Shown piece by piece: positions 44,546-53,584 of a stretch of DNA of 64,000 bases. A program made the position numbers and the translations under genes. Source of the stretch: Lachnospiraceae bacterium. Lineage in GTDB: Bacteria > Bacillota > Clostridia > Lachnospirales > Lachnospiraceae. The notes beneath the pieces were generated by a model. It was not told the origin of the DNA, ran no database searches, and was given only the letters and a program-made list of their open reading frames with translations. The stretch is taken from positions 28,196-92,195 of the forward strand of contig JAFQLS010000007.1 of NCBI GenBank assembly GCA_017396555.1, read 5' to 3'. How positions within the stretch are numbered: the first letter of the stretch is position 1; the number at the start of each line of letters is the position of its first letter.

Positions 44546-44777
44546 TTAATATAGCAGGCATACCTATTACAAAGTAGGTATGCTTTGTTTTATGTCTGAA
44601 TGTGTACATGCCTGCAATTGAACCGATGCTACCACCAAGTATTGCGAATAAAAACAAGGTTTTTTCAGGAATTCGCCACCTGTTGTGTTTGGCTTTGTAT
44701 TTGTCAATACACATGCTAAAGAAACCACATAAATTCACAATGATCAAATAAATAATAAAGATGTATTCTAATTCCAT
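44505..44777 (-). CDS. DUF1294 small membrane protein
   Basis: A 90-residue protein with four hydrophobic segments and the DUF1294 signature (GFFSMCIDKYKAKHNRWRIP, EKTLFLFAILGGSIGSIAGM, HKTKHTYFVIG). The function is unknown. The stop lies inside aspS on the other strand, and the aspS terminator hairpin (44558-44583) falls within its coding sequence. The start is supported by GGAGGTATTT on the reverse strand. Confidence 0.85.
   Translation of the reverse strand: MELEYIFIIYLIIVNLCGFFSMCIDKYKAKHNRWRIPEKTLFLFAILGGSIGSIAGMYTFRHKTKHTYFVIGMPAILIIQLALLVYLVLF
44558..44592 (+). terminator. aspS terminator inside the convergent gene
   Basis: GCATACCTA (44558-44566) pairs with TAGGTATGC (44575-44583), followed by a T-rich stretch TTTGTTTT. 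It lies 13 bp past the aspS stop and within the reverse-strand DUF1294 coding region. Confidence 0.75.
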
Positions 44778-44932
44778 AAATACCTCCGTTTTTAAATTAA
44801 GTTATATAGAAGTATACATAATTTTTTATATATTTTCAATTAGTAAAGTGATAAAATAGGACTTGAAAATGTAAATTTATAGTGTTATTATTAAGGTGTT
44901 TTTATAAATAATATCATAGGAGGATTTTCAAA

Positions 44933-46198
44933 ATGAAGAAAATGAGTAAAGCGTTACTTGGTCTTTGTGCGTTATTAGTAGCGATGGTAGCTATGTCAGT
45001 AGTTGCATTTGCAGATGATTTACAGAAACCGGGCACAGTAACAGGTTTGAAGCAGGTTGATGCAAGTACAAGTAGTATTGAAGTTGAATGGACAGCAGAT
45101 ATTACACCAGATTGTCGTTATGAAGTATGGTTAAGTACAACAGGAGCTGCGAATTCATTTGTAAAGAAGACAGGCGACTACGGAACAACTACACCGGATT
45201 ATTACATTAGTGGTTTGTCAGCAGGTGCTACATATTATGTAAAGGTTATAGCATATACATATGATTATACAGATTCATTATATGCAGATAATTATTCAGT
45301 AACTATTCCTGTTGTAACAGCTCCAAATGGAACAGATAATATTAAGCAGACAGGTGCAACAAAGAATAGTGTTACATTAAAATGGGATAAGGTTGCAGGT
45401 GCAACTGGTTATTATATTTATGATGACTATTTTTCAAGTGCTGATACACCAAAGTTACTTGCTACAACTAAGACAAATTCGGTAACAATTAAGAATCTTA
45501 ATTCTAAGAATGAATATAATTTCTATGTATATGCATATACACAGGCAGGTAATTTTATTGCTATGAGTAGTTCATACGATTATTTATACAATAGCAATAT
45601 TAGATTTATACCTGGTAAGGTTAATGCAAAGTCTATTAAAGTTACTAACTCATACAGTACTTTGAAGAAAGTATATTTTGAATGGGACGAAGTTAGTAAA
45701 GTAGATGGTTATGAAGTACAGGTAAATGTACATAATAAGAGCAAGTCAGTATTTAAGAAAACATTAACATCTTCATATAGTACATATGTAGACGCAAAGA
45801 ATATTGCATATACTAAGTGGCACAAAGCAAAAGTGAGAGCTTATGTTAACATTAATGGAGTAAAGAAATATGGTGCATGGTCATCATTTGCTTATATAGC
45901 TCATCAGCCAGATGTTATTTCTGCAAAACAAGTAGGTTCTAAGAAACAGGTAAAAGTTAAATGGGATACTATAAGTGGTTCAACAAACTATACAGTATAT
46001 ATGTCGACAAAGAAGAATAGTGGTTATAAGAAAGTTGGAACAACAAAAAAGACAACTTTAACTGTAAGTAAGATTGGAAAAACTAAGCTTAAGAAGAATA
46101 AGACATATTATGTATATGTAGTAGCTAACAAGAAGGTTGGAAAGACAACTTATAGCTCGCCTGCAAATTGGACATGGAGTTTTAAGTTAAAAAAATAA
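44933..46198 (+). CDS. Secreted protein of tandem fibronectin type III domains
   Basis: A 421-residue exported protein. Signal peptide MKKMSKALLGLCALLVAMVA onward, with cleavage after AFA near residue 27. The rest consists of about four Fn3 units (GTVTGLKQVDASTSSIEVEW; NSVTLKWDKVAGATGYYIYD; KKVYFEWDEVSKVDGYEVQV; KQVKVKWDTISGSTNYTVYM). The last two are Lys-rich and basic, which may help wall binding. No enzymatic domain or anchor is present. ATG 44933 follows AGGAGG, and a strong terminator follows the gene. Confidence 0.85.
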   Translation: MKKMSKALLGLCALLVAMVAMSVVAFADDLQKPGTVTGLKQVDASTSSIEVEWTADITPDCRYEVWLSTTGAANSFVKKTGDYGTTTPDYYISGLSAGATYYVKVIAYTYDYTDSLYADNYSVTIPVVTAPNGTDNIKQTGATKNSVTLKWDKVAGATGYYIYDDYFSSADTPKLLATTKTNSVTIKNLNSKNEYNFYVYAYTQAGNFIAMSSSYDYLYNSNIRFIPGKVNAKSIKVTNSYSTLKKVYFEWDEVSKVDGYEVQVNVHNKSKSVFKKTLTSSYSTYVDAKNIAYTKWHKAKVRAYVNINGVKKYGAWSSFAYIAHQPDVISAKQVGSKKQVKVKWDTISGSTNYTVYMSTKKNSGYKKVGTTKKTTLTVSKIGKTKLKKNKTYYVYVVANKKVGKTTYSSPANWTWSFKLKK

Positions 46199-46212
46199 TA
46201 TAATTAATTATT

Positions 46213-46254
46213 AAGCTATCGACTGTGATTGGTATGGTCGATAGCTTTTTTTAA
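46213..46254 (+). terminator. Terminator after the Fn3 protein gene
   Basis: AAGCTATCGAC (46213-46223) pairs with GTCGATAGCTT (46237-46247), followed by a T7 run. Confidence 0.9.
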
Positions 46255-46287
46255 ATTATTATATATTCTAAAAGGATAAAAAATATA

Positions 46288-46337
46288 TTTACAAATCAAT
46301 TAATGTATGATATTATTTCTATACAATGCATTGTATA
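46288..46337 (+). promoter_or_regulatory. Promoter with 18-bp palindromic operator at the start site
   Basis: TTTACA (46288-46293), 17 bp, TATTAT (46311-46316), then a perfect palindrome TATACAATGCATTGTATA at 46320-46337, covering the expected transcription start. A dimeric repressor is the obvious reading. No regulator gene is adjacent. Confidence 0.65.
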
Positions 46338-46360
46338 CTAATAATAAGGAGTTGATACAA

Positions 46361-46939
46361 ATGGATGATAATATGATTATAAAACAATTAAAGGTTTTGT
46401 TAGAACCAATTAATAATAATCTGAATGAAATGAGAACTGATATACGTGAACTAAAGGAAGATATGAAAGTTGTTAAAGGAGAAGTTAGCGAGCTGAAAGA
46501 GGACGTAAAAGTTCTAAAAGGAGAAGTTAGCGAGCTGAAAGAGGACGTAAGTAAACTAAAAGAGGATGTGAAAGTGCTTCAAGAGGAATTAGGAGTTATT
46601 AAGGAAGAAATGAAAAAACTTCAAAAAGAAATTAATGTTTTAAATAAAAAATTCGAATTTATTCAAAAGGAAGTGAATGTCCTAAAAGAGGAAGTACGAG
46701 TTGTTAGAATACAGATATATAGATTAGCAGAAAATGTGAGTAAGTTAGAAAATGAATTATTAATAACTAAAGAGAGGGTTGATGTTATTCAGGAAATGCA
46801 AACAAAGAAAATTATACCTGGTCTGGAACTAATCGAACAATGCTATCTAGATACGTTTGAACGATACAAGGCTAGTGTGGAAGATTATAATGTAATGAAA
46901 ACGGATATATCTGTTCTGAAAATGATAGTGGCAGAGTGA
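46361..46939 (+). CDS. Coiled-coil protein
   Basis: A 192-residue protein, almost all heptad coiled coil, including an 18-residue unit GEVSELKEDVKVL repeated twice with variation near residues 40-75. The C-terminal 40 residues (LELIEQCYLDTFERYKASVE) are a mixed helical region without heptads. I prefer ATG 46361, which follows AAGGAGTTG, to the ATG at 46307 that lies inside the promoter. No known family. It resembles small coiled-coil proteins found near abortive-infection or regulatory genes, but nothing here confirms that. Confidence 0.75.
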   Translation: MDDNMIIKQLKVLLEPINNNLNEMRTDIRELKEDMKVVKGEVSELKEDVKVLKGEVSELKEDVSKLKEDVKVLQEELGVIKEEMKKLQKEINVLNKKFEFIQKEVNVLKEEVRVVRIQIYRLAENVSKLENELLITKERVDVIQEMQTKKIIPGLELIEQCYLDTFERYKASVEDYNVMKTDISVLKMIVAE

Positions 46940-47042
46940 ACATAAAAATTTTATTTAAATTGAATATTTATTGCTATATCTGATAGACAAGGTTTGATAA
47001 ATATGTTAAATTAGTCCTAGATTATTTTTTAGGAGGAATATT

Positions 47043-48284
47043 ATGTTTTCATTTGAAGAAATACAGAATTATGATGCTGAAGTAGCTCAGGCTATGACTC
47101 AGGAACTTACACGTCAGAGAGATCACATTGAACTGATTGCATCTGAGAATATTGTTAGTAAAGCTGTTATGGCTGCTATGGGAAGTCATTTAACTAACAA
47201 GTATGCAGAAGGTTATTCAGGAAAGAGATATTATGGTGGATGCGAATATGTTGATATCGTAGAGACACTTGCAATAGAGAGAGCTAAGAAGTTATTTGAT
47301 TGTGAATATGTAAATGTACAGCCACATTCAGGTGCTCAGGCTAATATGGCAGTATTCTTTGCTATGCTTAAGCCAGGCGATACAGTAATGGGTATGAATC
47401 TTGCACATGGAGGACATTTAACACACGGAAGTCCAGTTAATATGTCAGGTGCATATTTCAATATTGTTCCATATGGTGTTAATGATGAAGGTTTCATTGA
47501 TTATGATGAACTTAGAAAGATTGCACTTGAAGCTAAACCAAAGCTTATTGTTGCAGGAGCAAGTGCATATCCAAGAGAAATAGATTTTAAGAAATTTAGA
47601 GAAGTTGCAGATGAGGTTGGAGCATATCTTATGGTAGATATGGCACATATCGCTGGTCTTGTTGCAGCAGGATTACATATGAGTCCGATTCCTTATGCAC
47701 ATGTTGTTACAACAACAACTCATAAGACACTTAGAGGTCCTCGTGGTGGTATGATTCTTTGCAAGAGCGAAGAATTTGCTAAGGAAATTAACTTTAATAA
47801 AGCAGTGTTCCCAGGTATTCAGGGTGGACCACTTATGCATGTTATTGCAGCTAAGGCAGTTTCATTCAAGGAAGCTCTTGATGATAGCTTTAAGACATAT
47901 ATGACAGGCGTTAAGAACAATGCACAGGCACTTGCTAAAGGTCTTATGGATAGAGGGTTTGAATTAGTATCAGGCGGTACAGACAATCACCTTATGCTTG
48001 TTGATTTAAGAAATATGAATGTTACAGGTAAGGAATGTGAAAAGCTTCTTGATGCAGCTAATATCACATGTAACAAGAATTCTATTCCAAATGATCCACA
48101 GAAGCCATTTGTTACAAGCGGTATTAGACTTGGAACTCCTGCTGTAACATCAAGAGGAATGGTTGAAGCAGATATGGATACAATAGCAGAAGCTATTTCG
48201 CTTCTTGTTAAGGATGTAGAAGCTAATAAGGCAGAAGCTATGAAGCTTGTTAAGGAACTTACAGATAAGTATCCAATTTATTAA
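47043..48284 (+). CDS. glyA: Serine hydroxymethyltransferase
   Basis: Interconverts serine and glycine with tetrahydrofolate, the main source of one-carbon units. The 413-residue PLP enzyme has [51 protein letters not shown] and the PLP-Lys motif [15 protein letters not shown]. All residues expected for full-length GlyA are present. ATG 47043 follows AGGAGGAATATT. It is a single-gene unit with its own terminator; folC and folP, which act in the same folate pathway, are at 58880-60972. Confidence 0.96.
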   Translation: MFSFEEIQNYDAEVAQAMTQELTRQRDHIELIASENIVSKAVMAAMGSHLTNKYAEGYSGKRYYGGCEYVDIVETLAIERAKKLFDCEYVNVQPHSGAQANMAVFFAMLKPGDTVMGMNLAHGGHLTHGSPVNMSGAYFNIVPYGVNDEGFIDYDELRKIALEAKPKLIVAGASAYPREIDFKKFREVADEVGAYLMVDMAHIAGLVAAGLHMSPIPYAHVVTTTTHKTLRGPRGGMILCKSEEFAKEINFNKAVFPGIQGGPLMHVIAAKAVSFKEALDDSFKTYMTGVKNNAQALAKGLMDRGFELVSGGTDNHLMLVDLRNMNVTGKECEKLLDAANITCNKNSIPNDPQKPFVTSGIRLGTPAVTSRGMVEADMDTIAEAISLLVKDVEANKAEAMKLVKELTDKYPIY

Positions 48285-48300
48285 GATTTAGTAATGAATA

Positions 48301-48328
48301 TAAGCCAGCTGGTAAAACAGCTGGCTTA
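48301..48328 (+). terminator. Hairpin after glyA
   Basis: TAAGCCAGCTG pairs with CAGCTGGCTTA across a 6-nt loop. The following T-tract is weak (ATTGAT), so termination may be partial and could allow read-through into the beta-helix gene. Confidence 0.65.
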
Positions 48329-48359
48329 ATTGATATAGGGATATGGAGGTAGAGGTACG

Positions 48360-51300
48360 TTGCTAAAGAAATATATTGGGGTAATATTAAGCTTGATTAT
48401 TACAATAACTTATATACCGGTAGGGGCATTTGCTTCAATGACTAATATTCAGACAGAAGTGAAACCGGTTGATTTAGATGGAGTAGTATTAGCCGATAGT
48501 GCAAAATATAAAGATATGGATACCACATTTTTAATGAACTATACATTTGGTTCTACTTTGGCAAATAGTGCAATCATAACATTTTCGACAGTGGCAGATA
48601 TGAAGAATAGTACTCTGGCGAATTTAAAAGAAGGTAATACTATCAGGACAAAGGGATATTATGAGGTAGAAGATGGAGGAGCGGCTGTATATAAGATAAA
48701 AATAGATAGCGAGCCGGGGGCTATAGAGTTAAAAAATGGTCTATATGCTTGTATTATGAGCGATACTTACACAGATAGAGATGGTAATTTGTGGCTGGTT
48801 GCCAATGTGCTTCAATATGGAGCAATGGGAAATGGAAAAATAACTGCAGGCAGAAATATAGAAGAGGCAGTATCAGATATTGGAAGCAAGGTAAATGAAA
48901 ATGAAAGTATATACAGAGGAATAGTGTATATTCCAGAGGGGGAATATAAATGTGATAATTTAATTCACATATCACAGAATAATATTAATATTGTAGGTGA
49001 CGGAAATAAAAGTATTCTGTTTACGGATAATGATTATAGAAGAAATGAAGGATATTCTGAACATTTTATAGAGGTATGGGGATCAAAGAATTTATATTTT
49101 GCAGATTTTACTATTGAAGCAAGAGAGGTGGATTTGTATAACTATATGAGACAGTTTTCGCTCTTGTATAGTGAGGATATTTATGTTTACAACGTTGATA
49201 TGATAATTTCTCAGGATACATATAATTCGTATTATTTTGAAGATAAGCAATATTCTAACTTTTGCTGCTATACAGGCAATAAGAATATTACCGCTGACAA
49301 TTGTAAAATGGTTCAGATGAGTGGTACTTACAGAGGTGCAAACGTTGGAGTTATGGATATATGGTCAGCAGGCGAAGAAAATATAACAATAATGAACTGT
49401 GACTTATATGGAAATGCAAGGGATGAACAGATTGGAATATTTAGCACAAATAAATCTACGGCCTATGTTAGGAATGTAGATTTTATTAATAATACAATAC
49501 ATTCATATGAACCACGATATACGGACATAATTGGAAATGCAACAATGCGTTTTACATTAGGATATACAGATTCAAATGATGTGAATGATATTAGAATTGC
49601 AGGTAATCATTTTGTGGTAGAATGTGATTCTAAATTTATGACATTTGGAAACATATCTGACTGTGTTATTGAGGATAATATCATAGAATTTATATCAACC
49701 TATAAAACATGGTCAATGCTGTTTGATTCAGGAAATACAGATAGTTCAAATGTATTAATACAAAATAACGAGATATTTATAACTTCAAATGAAGATTTGG
49801 GGATACAGAATCTTATTGGAGGTAAATTAACATTTAAGAGCAATAGAATATTAGCAGATGAGGTAATAGCTTCAGGAATATTAGGTGAGGTTGTTGAAGA
49901 CAACGAATTTATTCTACTGGAGTATTGTGGAAAGCTTGCTGAAATTTCATCATCAAACCAGTCATTTAAAGGAAATAGCATATACTCATATGCTGGATGC
50001 AGTAGTGACGATGGTTGGGTTACTTTTGTTAATTCAAATGAAACACAGGATTTAAAGTTTAATGAAAATACAATATATGATTACAAAAGAAATGCTGGAG
50101 CACGACCAACCTGGAGTGCAATAAGTAAAATAAATACAAAGGCTAGTTCAATATCATTTTGTGATAACAGGATGTATTTTCCCAATACCATATTTACAAG
50201 TGCAAATGGAGGTTATACTGAATTTGATAAAGATGAGCAGGGAAATAATACAAAATTCAATAATAGAATATTTTATTACAGAGCAGCAGAAGGAAATATT
50301 GTTGATAAAATAACCTGTAAAGGCAATATTTTGCAAGGATGTGAGGGCTACATATCTTATGGGGAAAACTCTAATACAGAATTTGAATTTGATAATACAT
50401 TGATAGGATTTGAAGAAAAAGAAAGTGATACAGTATCGTGTAATGTGGACATTGTATACAACGGAAAAACTGTTGAAAACATATCTACAACCTCAGACGT
50501 AGTAGATTTAAGTGAAGTAGTATATATACCAACTGCTATTGACGAAAATGGAAATGTTACATCTAAAAAGAAGGCAACAGATAGAAATGTAAAATGGTAT
50601 ACCTCGGTGGAGGGAATTGCAACGGTATCTGATACAGGAATTGTCAAAAGACATTTGTATGGAAAGGTTCATGTATATGCAGTGCCACTTGATGGTGGTA
50701 GAAATTATGCGGAATGTGTTATAAATTTTGAGAAGAAAAAAGCTACAGATATTGTACTTGAAGAAAATGTTATAAATCTTGAACCAGGTCTTAATAAAAA
50801 CATAGAATATATAGTTCTTCCTGAAAATGAGGCATCGCAGGAGGTTATATGGTCTTCTGTAAATGAGCAGGTTGCTACCGTGCATCAAAAAGGAATTGTA
50901 AAAGCTGTAGGAATTGGTGAGACGGATATTATTTGTAAAACAATTGATGGCAGTATATCAAAGAAAATACGTGTAAAAGTATCAGATATTACTGTTAAGA
51001 AAATTAATATGTCTGAAGAATGGAAACAGCTTCCGGCTAGCAGTATAGGTAGTACATATCAGGTTAATGTAGCTACATATTATCCTGACAATGCAAAAAA
51101 TAAAGGCATAAGCAAATGGGAAAGTACGGATGAAACTATTTTAAAAGTTTCTGATACAGGATTAGTAACTATTAAGGCAAGCGGTGTAGCAAGTATTAAA
51201 GCTTATTCCATGGATGGCAGCTGTTATGGAACTACAGAGCTGTATGTTAGTCCGACAAAAGTAAATAACCTTGTTGTAAATAATGTTGCCAGAAATACAG

Positions 51301-53450
51301 CATCATTAAAGTGGAATGAGGTTGAAAATTGCTATGGATATTACGTTTATATGTGGAATAGTGCTACAGCTGAATGGAAATTATGCAATCAGCAATATAT
51401 TACAGATACAAGCTATAATATCTCAGGACTTGAGGCAGGAGATAACTATAAGTTCTGCGTTAGAGCTTTTATAAGTAATTGGAGAACAGGTGAAAGGGTT
51501 ATATATGAAAGTCCTGATTCTATTGTCGAATTTGAAACTCTTACATATCAGCCGGTAACAAATATAACATCTAGTGCTAAAGTATTTAGTCTAACAGAAG
51601 GATATGATACGTCTGTAAATAAAAGTAGTTATTTAGAAATAAAATATAGTCCAACAGATGCTAATTGGGAGGGGCTTGAGCTCGAATATCATATATCAGA
51701 TGAAAGTATAGCGAAAATAATGGAGATTGAAGCTGACGGAAATATAAGAATGTTATTTTTAAAGGGCTTAAGATGTGGAACAACAACACTTACTGTAAGG
51801 GCAAATGATGGATATGGTGCGTCAATTGAAATTCCAATAGGTGTAGTGTCAAACTCTCAGGTAAATGTAAGCTCTATATCTCCAAAAGTAGAGTATGGCA
51901 GTATTCAGTTTGATTTTAAAGGCTTGCAGGACGAAGCTGGAATTACCGGATATATGGTAAGGAAAAAAGTGGGTTATCGTTATGAAAATGTAAAATATAT
52001 AGAGAAAAATGGTAGGGATACATATCATTTCTCGCAGACAGATGGAACAACAGATGGTGCAGAAGAAATATATGTTATTTTCCCATGCTATAAAAATGGA
52101 GAAAATTATTTCTTTGGATGGAGCTCGGCAGATATAGCTGTAACATTTCCGGAAAAGGAGTTAGCAGGAAGGGTAGAACTTAATGATAAACCATATATGA
52201 TTGTACAAGGCAAAAAACTTAATGTGGATGCAACCATTTGGTCAGTTAAAGGTGGTAAGGCGTCAGTGAATGTATTAGACTGGTATACTCCTGACTCGCA
52301 AATTATTTCTATAGAAAGAAAAGGTGTTAGCGGACAAAAAGATTGTGCGGTATTAACTGGAAATAAGCTAGGAGCAACCACAATAAATGTAATTACAACA
52401 GATGATACATATATCTCTGACAGTCAGAGGGTAATTGTTATTCCTAATAGGGTGAAAAATATTACAACAAATGCAAGCACGGATAGTGTAACGATTAAAT
52501 GGAATAAGTATGAAGGAGTATCGGGCTATAGAATATATCGTTTGGAAGATGATAAAGATATATTTATTGCGGATGTCATAAATAATTATTTTGTAGATAA
52601 AAATAAAAAAGAAGGAACGACATATAAATACAAAATTGTACCATATATTTATGTCGATTCGGAAAAGTATGAAGGTGTATATAGCGATGTTTTATTTGCT
52701 ACAACCAAGCTTTCGCAGAATACAAATAAGGAAGAAGAAAAACCGGCAGTTAATTCTGATATATATAGTATAAATGGCTATAAGTATGAAGTAACTGGAC
52801 AAAATACAGTTTCAATCGCTGGTGTTGTTAATAAAAATATAAAGGGGATTGTAATCAAGGCAACAGTAAAAATAAATGGAAAGAATTATAAGGTTACGGA
52901 AATAGCTCCAGCAGCCTTTAAGGATTGTAATAAACTTAAAAGGTTAACAATAGGAAAATATGTTAACAAGATAGGCAAGGATTCAATTAAAAATATTAAT
53001 AAAAAAGCTGTTGTTATTGTACCTAAGACAAAAGAAAGTAAATATACCAAATTATTTACAAAAGCAACAGGATATAAGTCGACAATGAAGATTATGGTAA
53101 AGAAAGGTACAATATATAAGTTTAAAGGCTATAAATATAAGGTTCTTGATCATAATAAGGTTGCTGTGTGTGGTTGTGTATCTAAAAAGAAAAAACATAT
53201 TGTTATTAAAAATACAATTAAAGCCGGTGGCAGAAACTATAAGGTGACAAAAATCGAAGCAAATTCGTTTAAAAATAATAGGAAGATAGTCAAGGTAACA
53301 TTAGGAAAGAATATTGTAAGTATTGGTAAAAACGCATTTAAAAATATCGATAAAAATACAGTTTTTAAATCACCTAAATCAAGACTAAAAAGGTATAAGA
53401 AAATGCTTAAGGCACGCACAGGATTTAAAAAATCCATGAAAATTAGTTAG
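48360..53450 (+). CDS. Large secreted beta-helix protein with Ig-like, Fn3 and LRR_5-like domains
   Basis: A 1696-residue protein starting at TTG 48360, with GGAGGT 9 nt upstream and a clear signal peptide (MLKKYIGVILSLIITITYIP, cleavage near AFA). Residues about 75-145 resemble the entry domain of tailspike-type proteins (VEDGGAAVYKI), followed by a pectate-lyase-like right-handed beta-helix (LQYGAMGNGKITAGRNIEEA; GIVYIPEGEYKCDNLIHISQ; repeated N-x-I/F ladders to about 700). Then come BIG2-like Ig repeats (VIWSSVNEQVATVHQKGIVK), Fn3 domains near 1000 and 1375, and two C-terminal LRR_5-like units (VTEIAPAAFKDCNKLKRLTI; VTKIEANSFKNNRKIVKVTL). Likely a carbohydrate-binding or -cleaving wall protein; the catalytic residues are not identifiable. 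Confidence 0.85.
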   Translation: MLKKYIGVILSLIITITYIPVGAFASMTNIQTEVKPVDLDGVVLADSAKYKDMDTTFLMNYTFGSTLANSAIITFSTVADMKNSTLANLKEGNTIRTKGYYEVEDGGAAVYKIKIDSEPGAIELKNGLYACIMSDTYTDRDGNLWLVANVLQYGAMGNGKITAGRNIEEAVSDIGSKVNENESIYRGIVYIPEGEYKCDNLIHISQNNINIVGDGNKSILFTDNDYRRNEGYSEHFIEVWGSKNLYFADFTIEAREVDLYNYMRQFSLLYSEDIYVYNVDMIISQDTYNSYYFEDKQYSNFCCYTGNKNITADNCKMVQMSGTYRGANVGVMDIWSAGEENITIMNCDLYGNARDEQIGIFSTNKSTAYVRNVDFINNTIHSYEPRYTDIIGNATMRFTLGYTDSNDVNDIRIAGNHFVVECDSKFMTFGNISDCVIEDNIIEFISTYKTWSMLFDSGNTDSSNVLIQNNEIFITSNEDLGIQNLIGGKLTFKSNRILADEVIASGILGEVVEDNEFILLEYCGKLAEISSSNQSFKGNSIYSYAGCSSDDGWVTFVNSNETQDLKFNENTIYDYKRNAGARPTWSAISKINTKASSISFCDNRMYFPNTIFTSANGGYTEFDKDEQGNNTKFNNRIFYYRAAEGNIVDKITCKGNILQGCEGYISYGENSNTEFEFDNTLIGFEEKESDTVSCNVDIVYNGKTVENISTTSDVVDLSEVVYIPTAIDENGNVTSKKKATDRNVKWYTSVEGIATVSDTGIVKRHLYGKVHVYAVPLDGGRNYAECVINFEKKKATDIVLEENVINLEPGLNKNIEYIVLPENEASQEVIWSSVNEQVATVHQKGIVKAVGIGETDIICKTIDGSISKKIRVKVSDITVKKINMSEEWKQLPASSIGSTYQVNVATYYPDNAKNKGISKWESTDETILKVSDTGLVTIKASGVASIKAYSMDGSCYGTTELYVSPTKVNNLVVNNVARNTASLKWNEVENCYGYYVYMWNSATAEWKLCNQQYITDTSYNISGLEAGDNYKFCVRAFISNWRTGERVIYESPDSIVEFETLTYQPVTNITSSAKVFSLTEGYDTSVNKSSYLEIKYSPTDANWEGLELEYHISDESIAKIMEIEADGNIRMLFLKGLRCGTTTLTVRANDGYGASIEIPIGVVSNSQVNVSSISPKVEYGSIQFDFKGLQDEAGITGYMVRKKVGYRYENVKYIEKNGRDTYHFSQTDGTTDGAEEIYVIFPCYKNGENYFFGWSSADIAVTFPEKELAGRVELNDKPYMIVQGKKLNVDATIWSVKGGKASVNVLDWYTPDSQIISIERKGVSGQKDCAVLTGNKLGATTINVITTDDTYISDSQRVIVIPNRVKNITTNASTDSVTIKWNKYEGVSGYRIYRLEDDKDIFIADVINNYFVDKNKKEGTTYKYKIVPYIYVDSEKYEGVYSDVLFATTKLSQNTNKEEEKPAVNSDIYSINGYKYEVTGQNTVSIAGVVNKNIKGIVIKATVKINGKNYKVTEIAPAAFKDCNKLKRLTIGKYVNKIGKDSIKNINKKAVVIVPKTKESKYTKLFTKATGYKSTMKIMVKKGTIYKFKGYKYKVLDHNKVAVCGCVSKKKKHIVIKNTIKAGGRNYKVTKIEANSFKNNRKIVKVTLGKNIVSIGKNAFKNIDKNTVFKSPKSRLKRYKKMLKARTGFKKSMKIS

Positions 53451-53501
53451 CGTATGTAAAATTGTATTAAAAATGTTTTTTGAATTTTTTGAAAAAAACT
53501 A

Positions 53502-53531
53502 TTGAAAAATAGAGTGGTTTGTCTTTATAAT
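53502..53531 (+). promoter_or_regulatory. Aspartokinase promoter
   Basis: TTGAAA (53502-53507), 18 bp, TATAAT (53526-53531). I see no riboswitch or T-box between this promoter and the start codon. Confidence 0.6.
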
Positions 53532-53584
53532 GGCAATTAGTGATTTTTTCACTACATATGCAATAGAATATGGAGGAACAAGTA

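Noticed and set aside
46940-47042. A riboswitch upstream of glyA
   Set aside because: The gap is about 100 bp, A+T-rich, and shows neither a glycine- nor a folate-type aptamer core.
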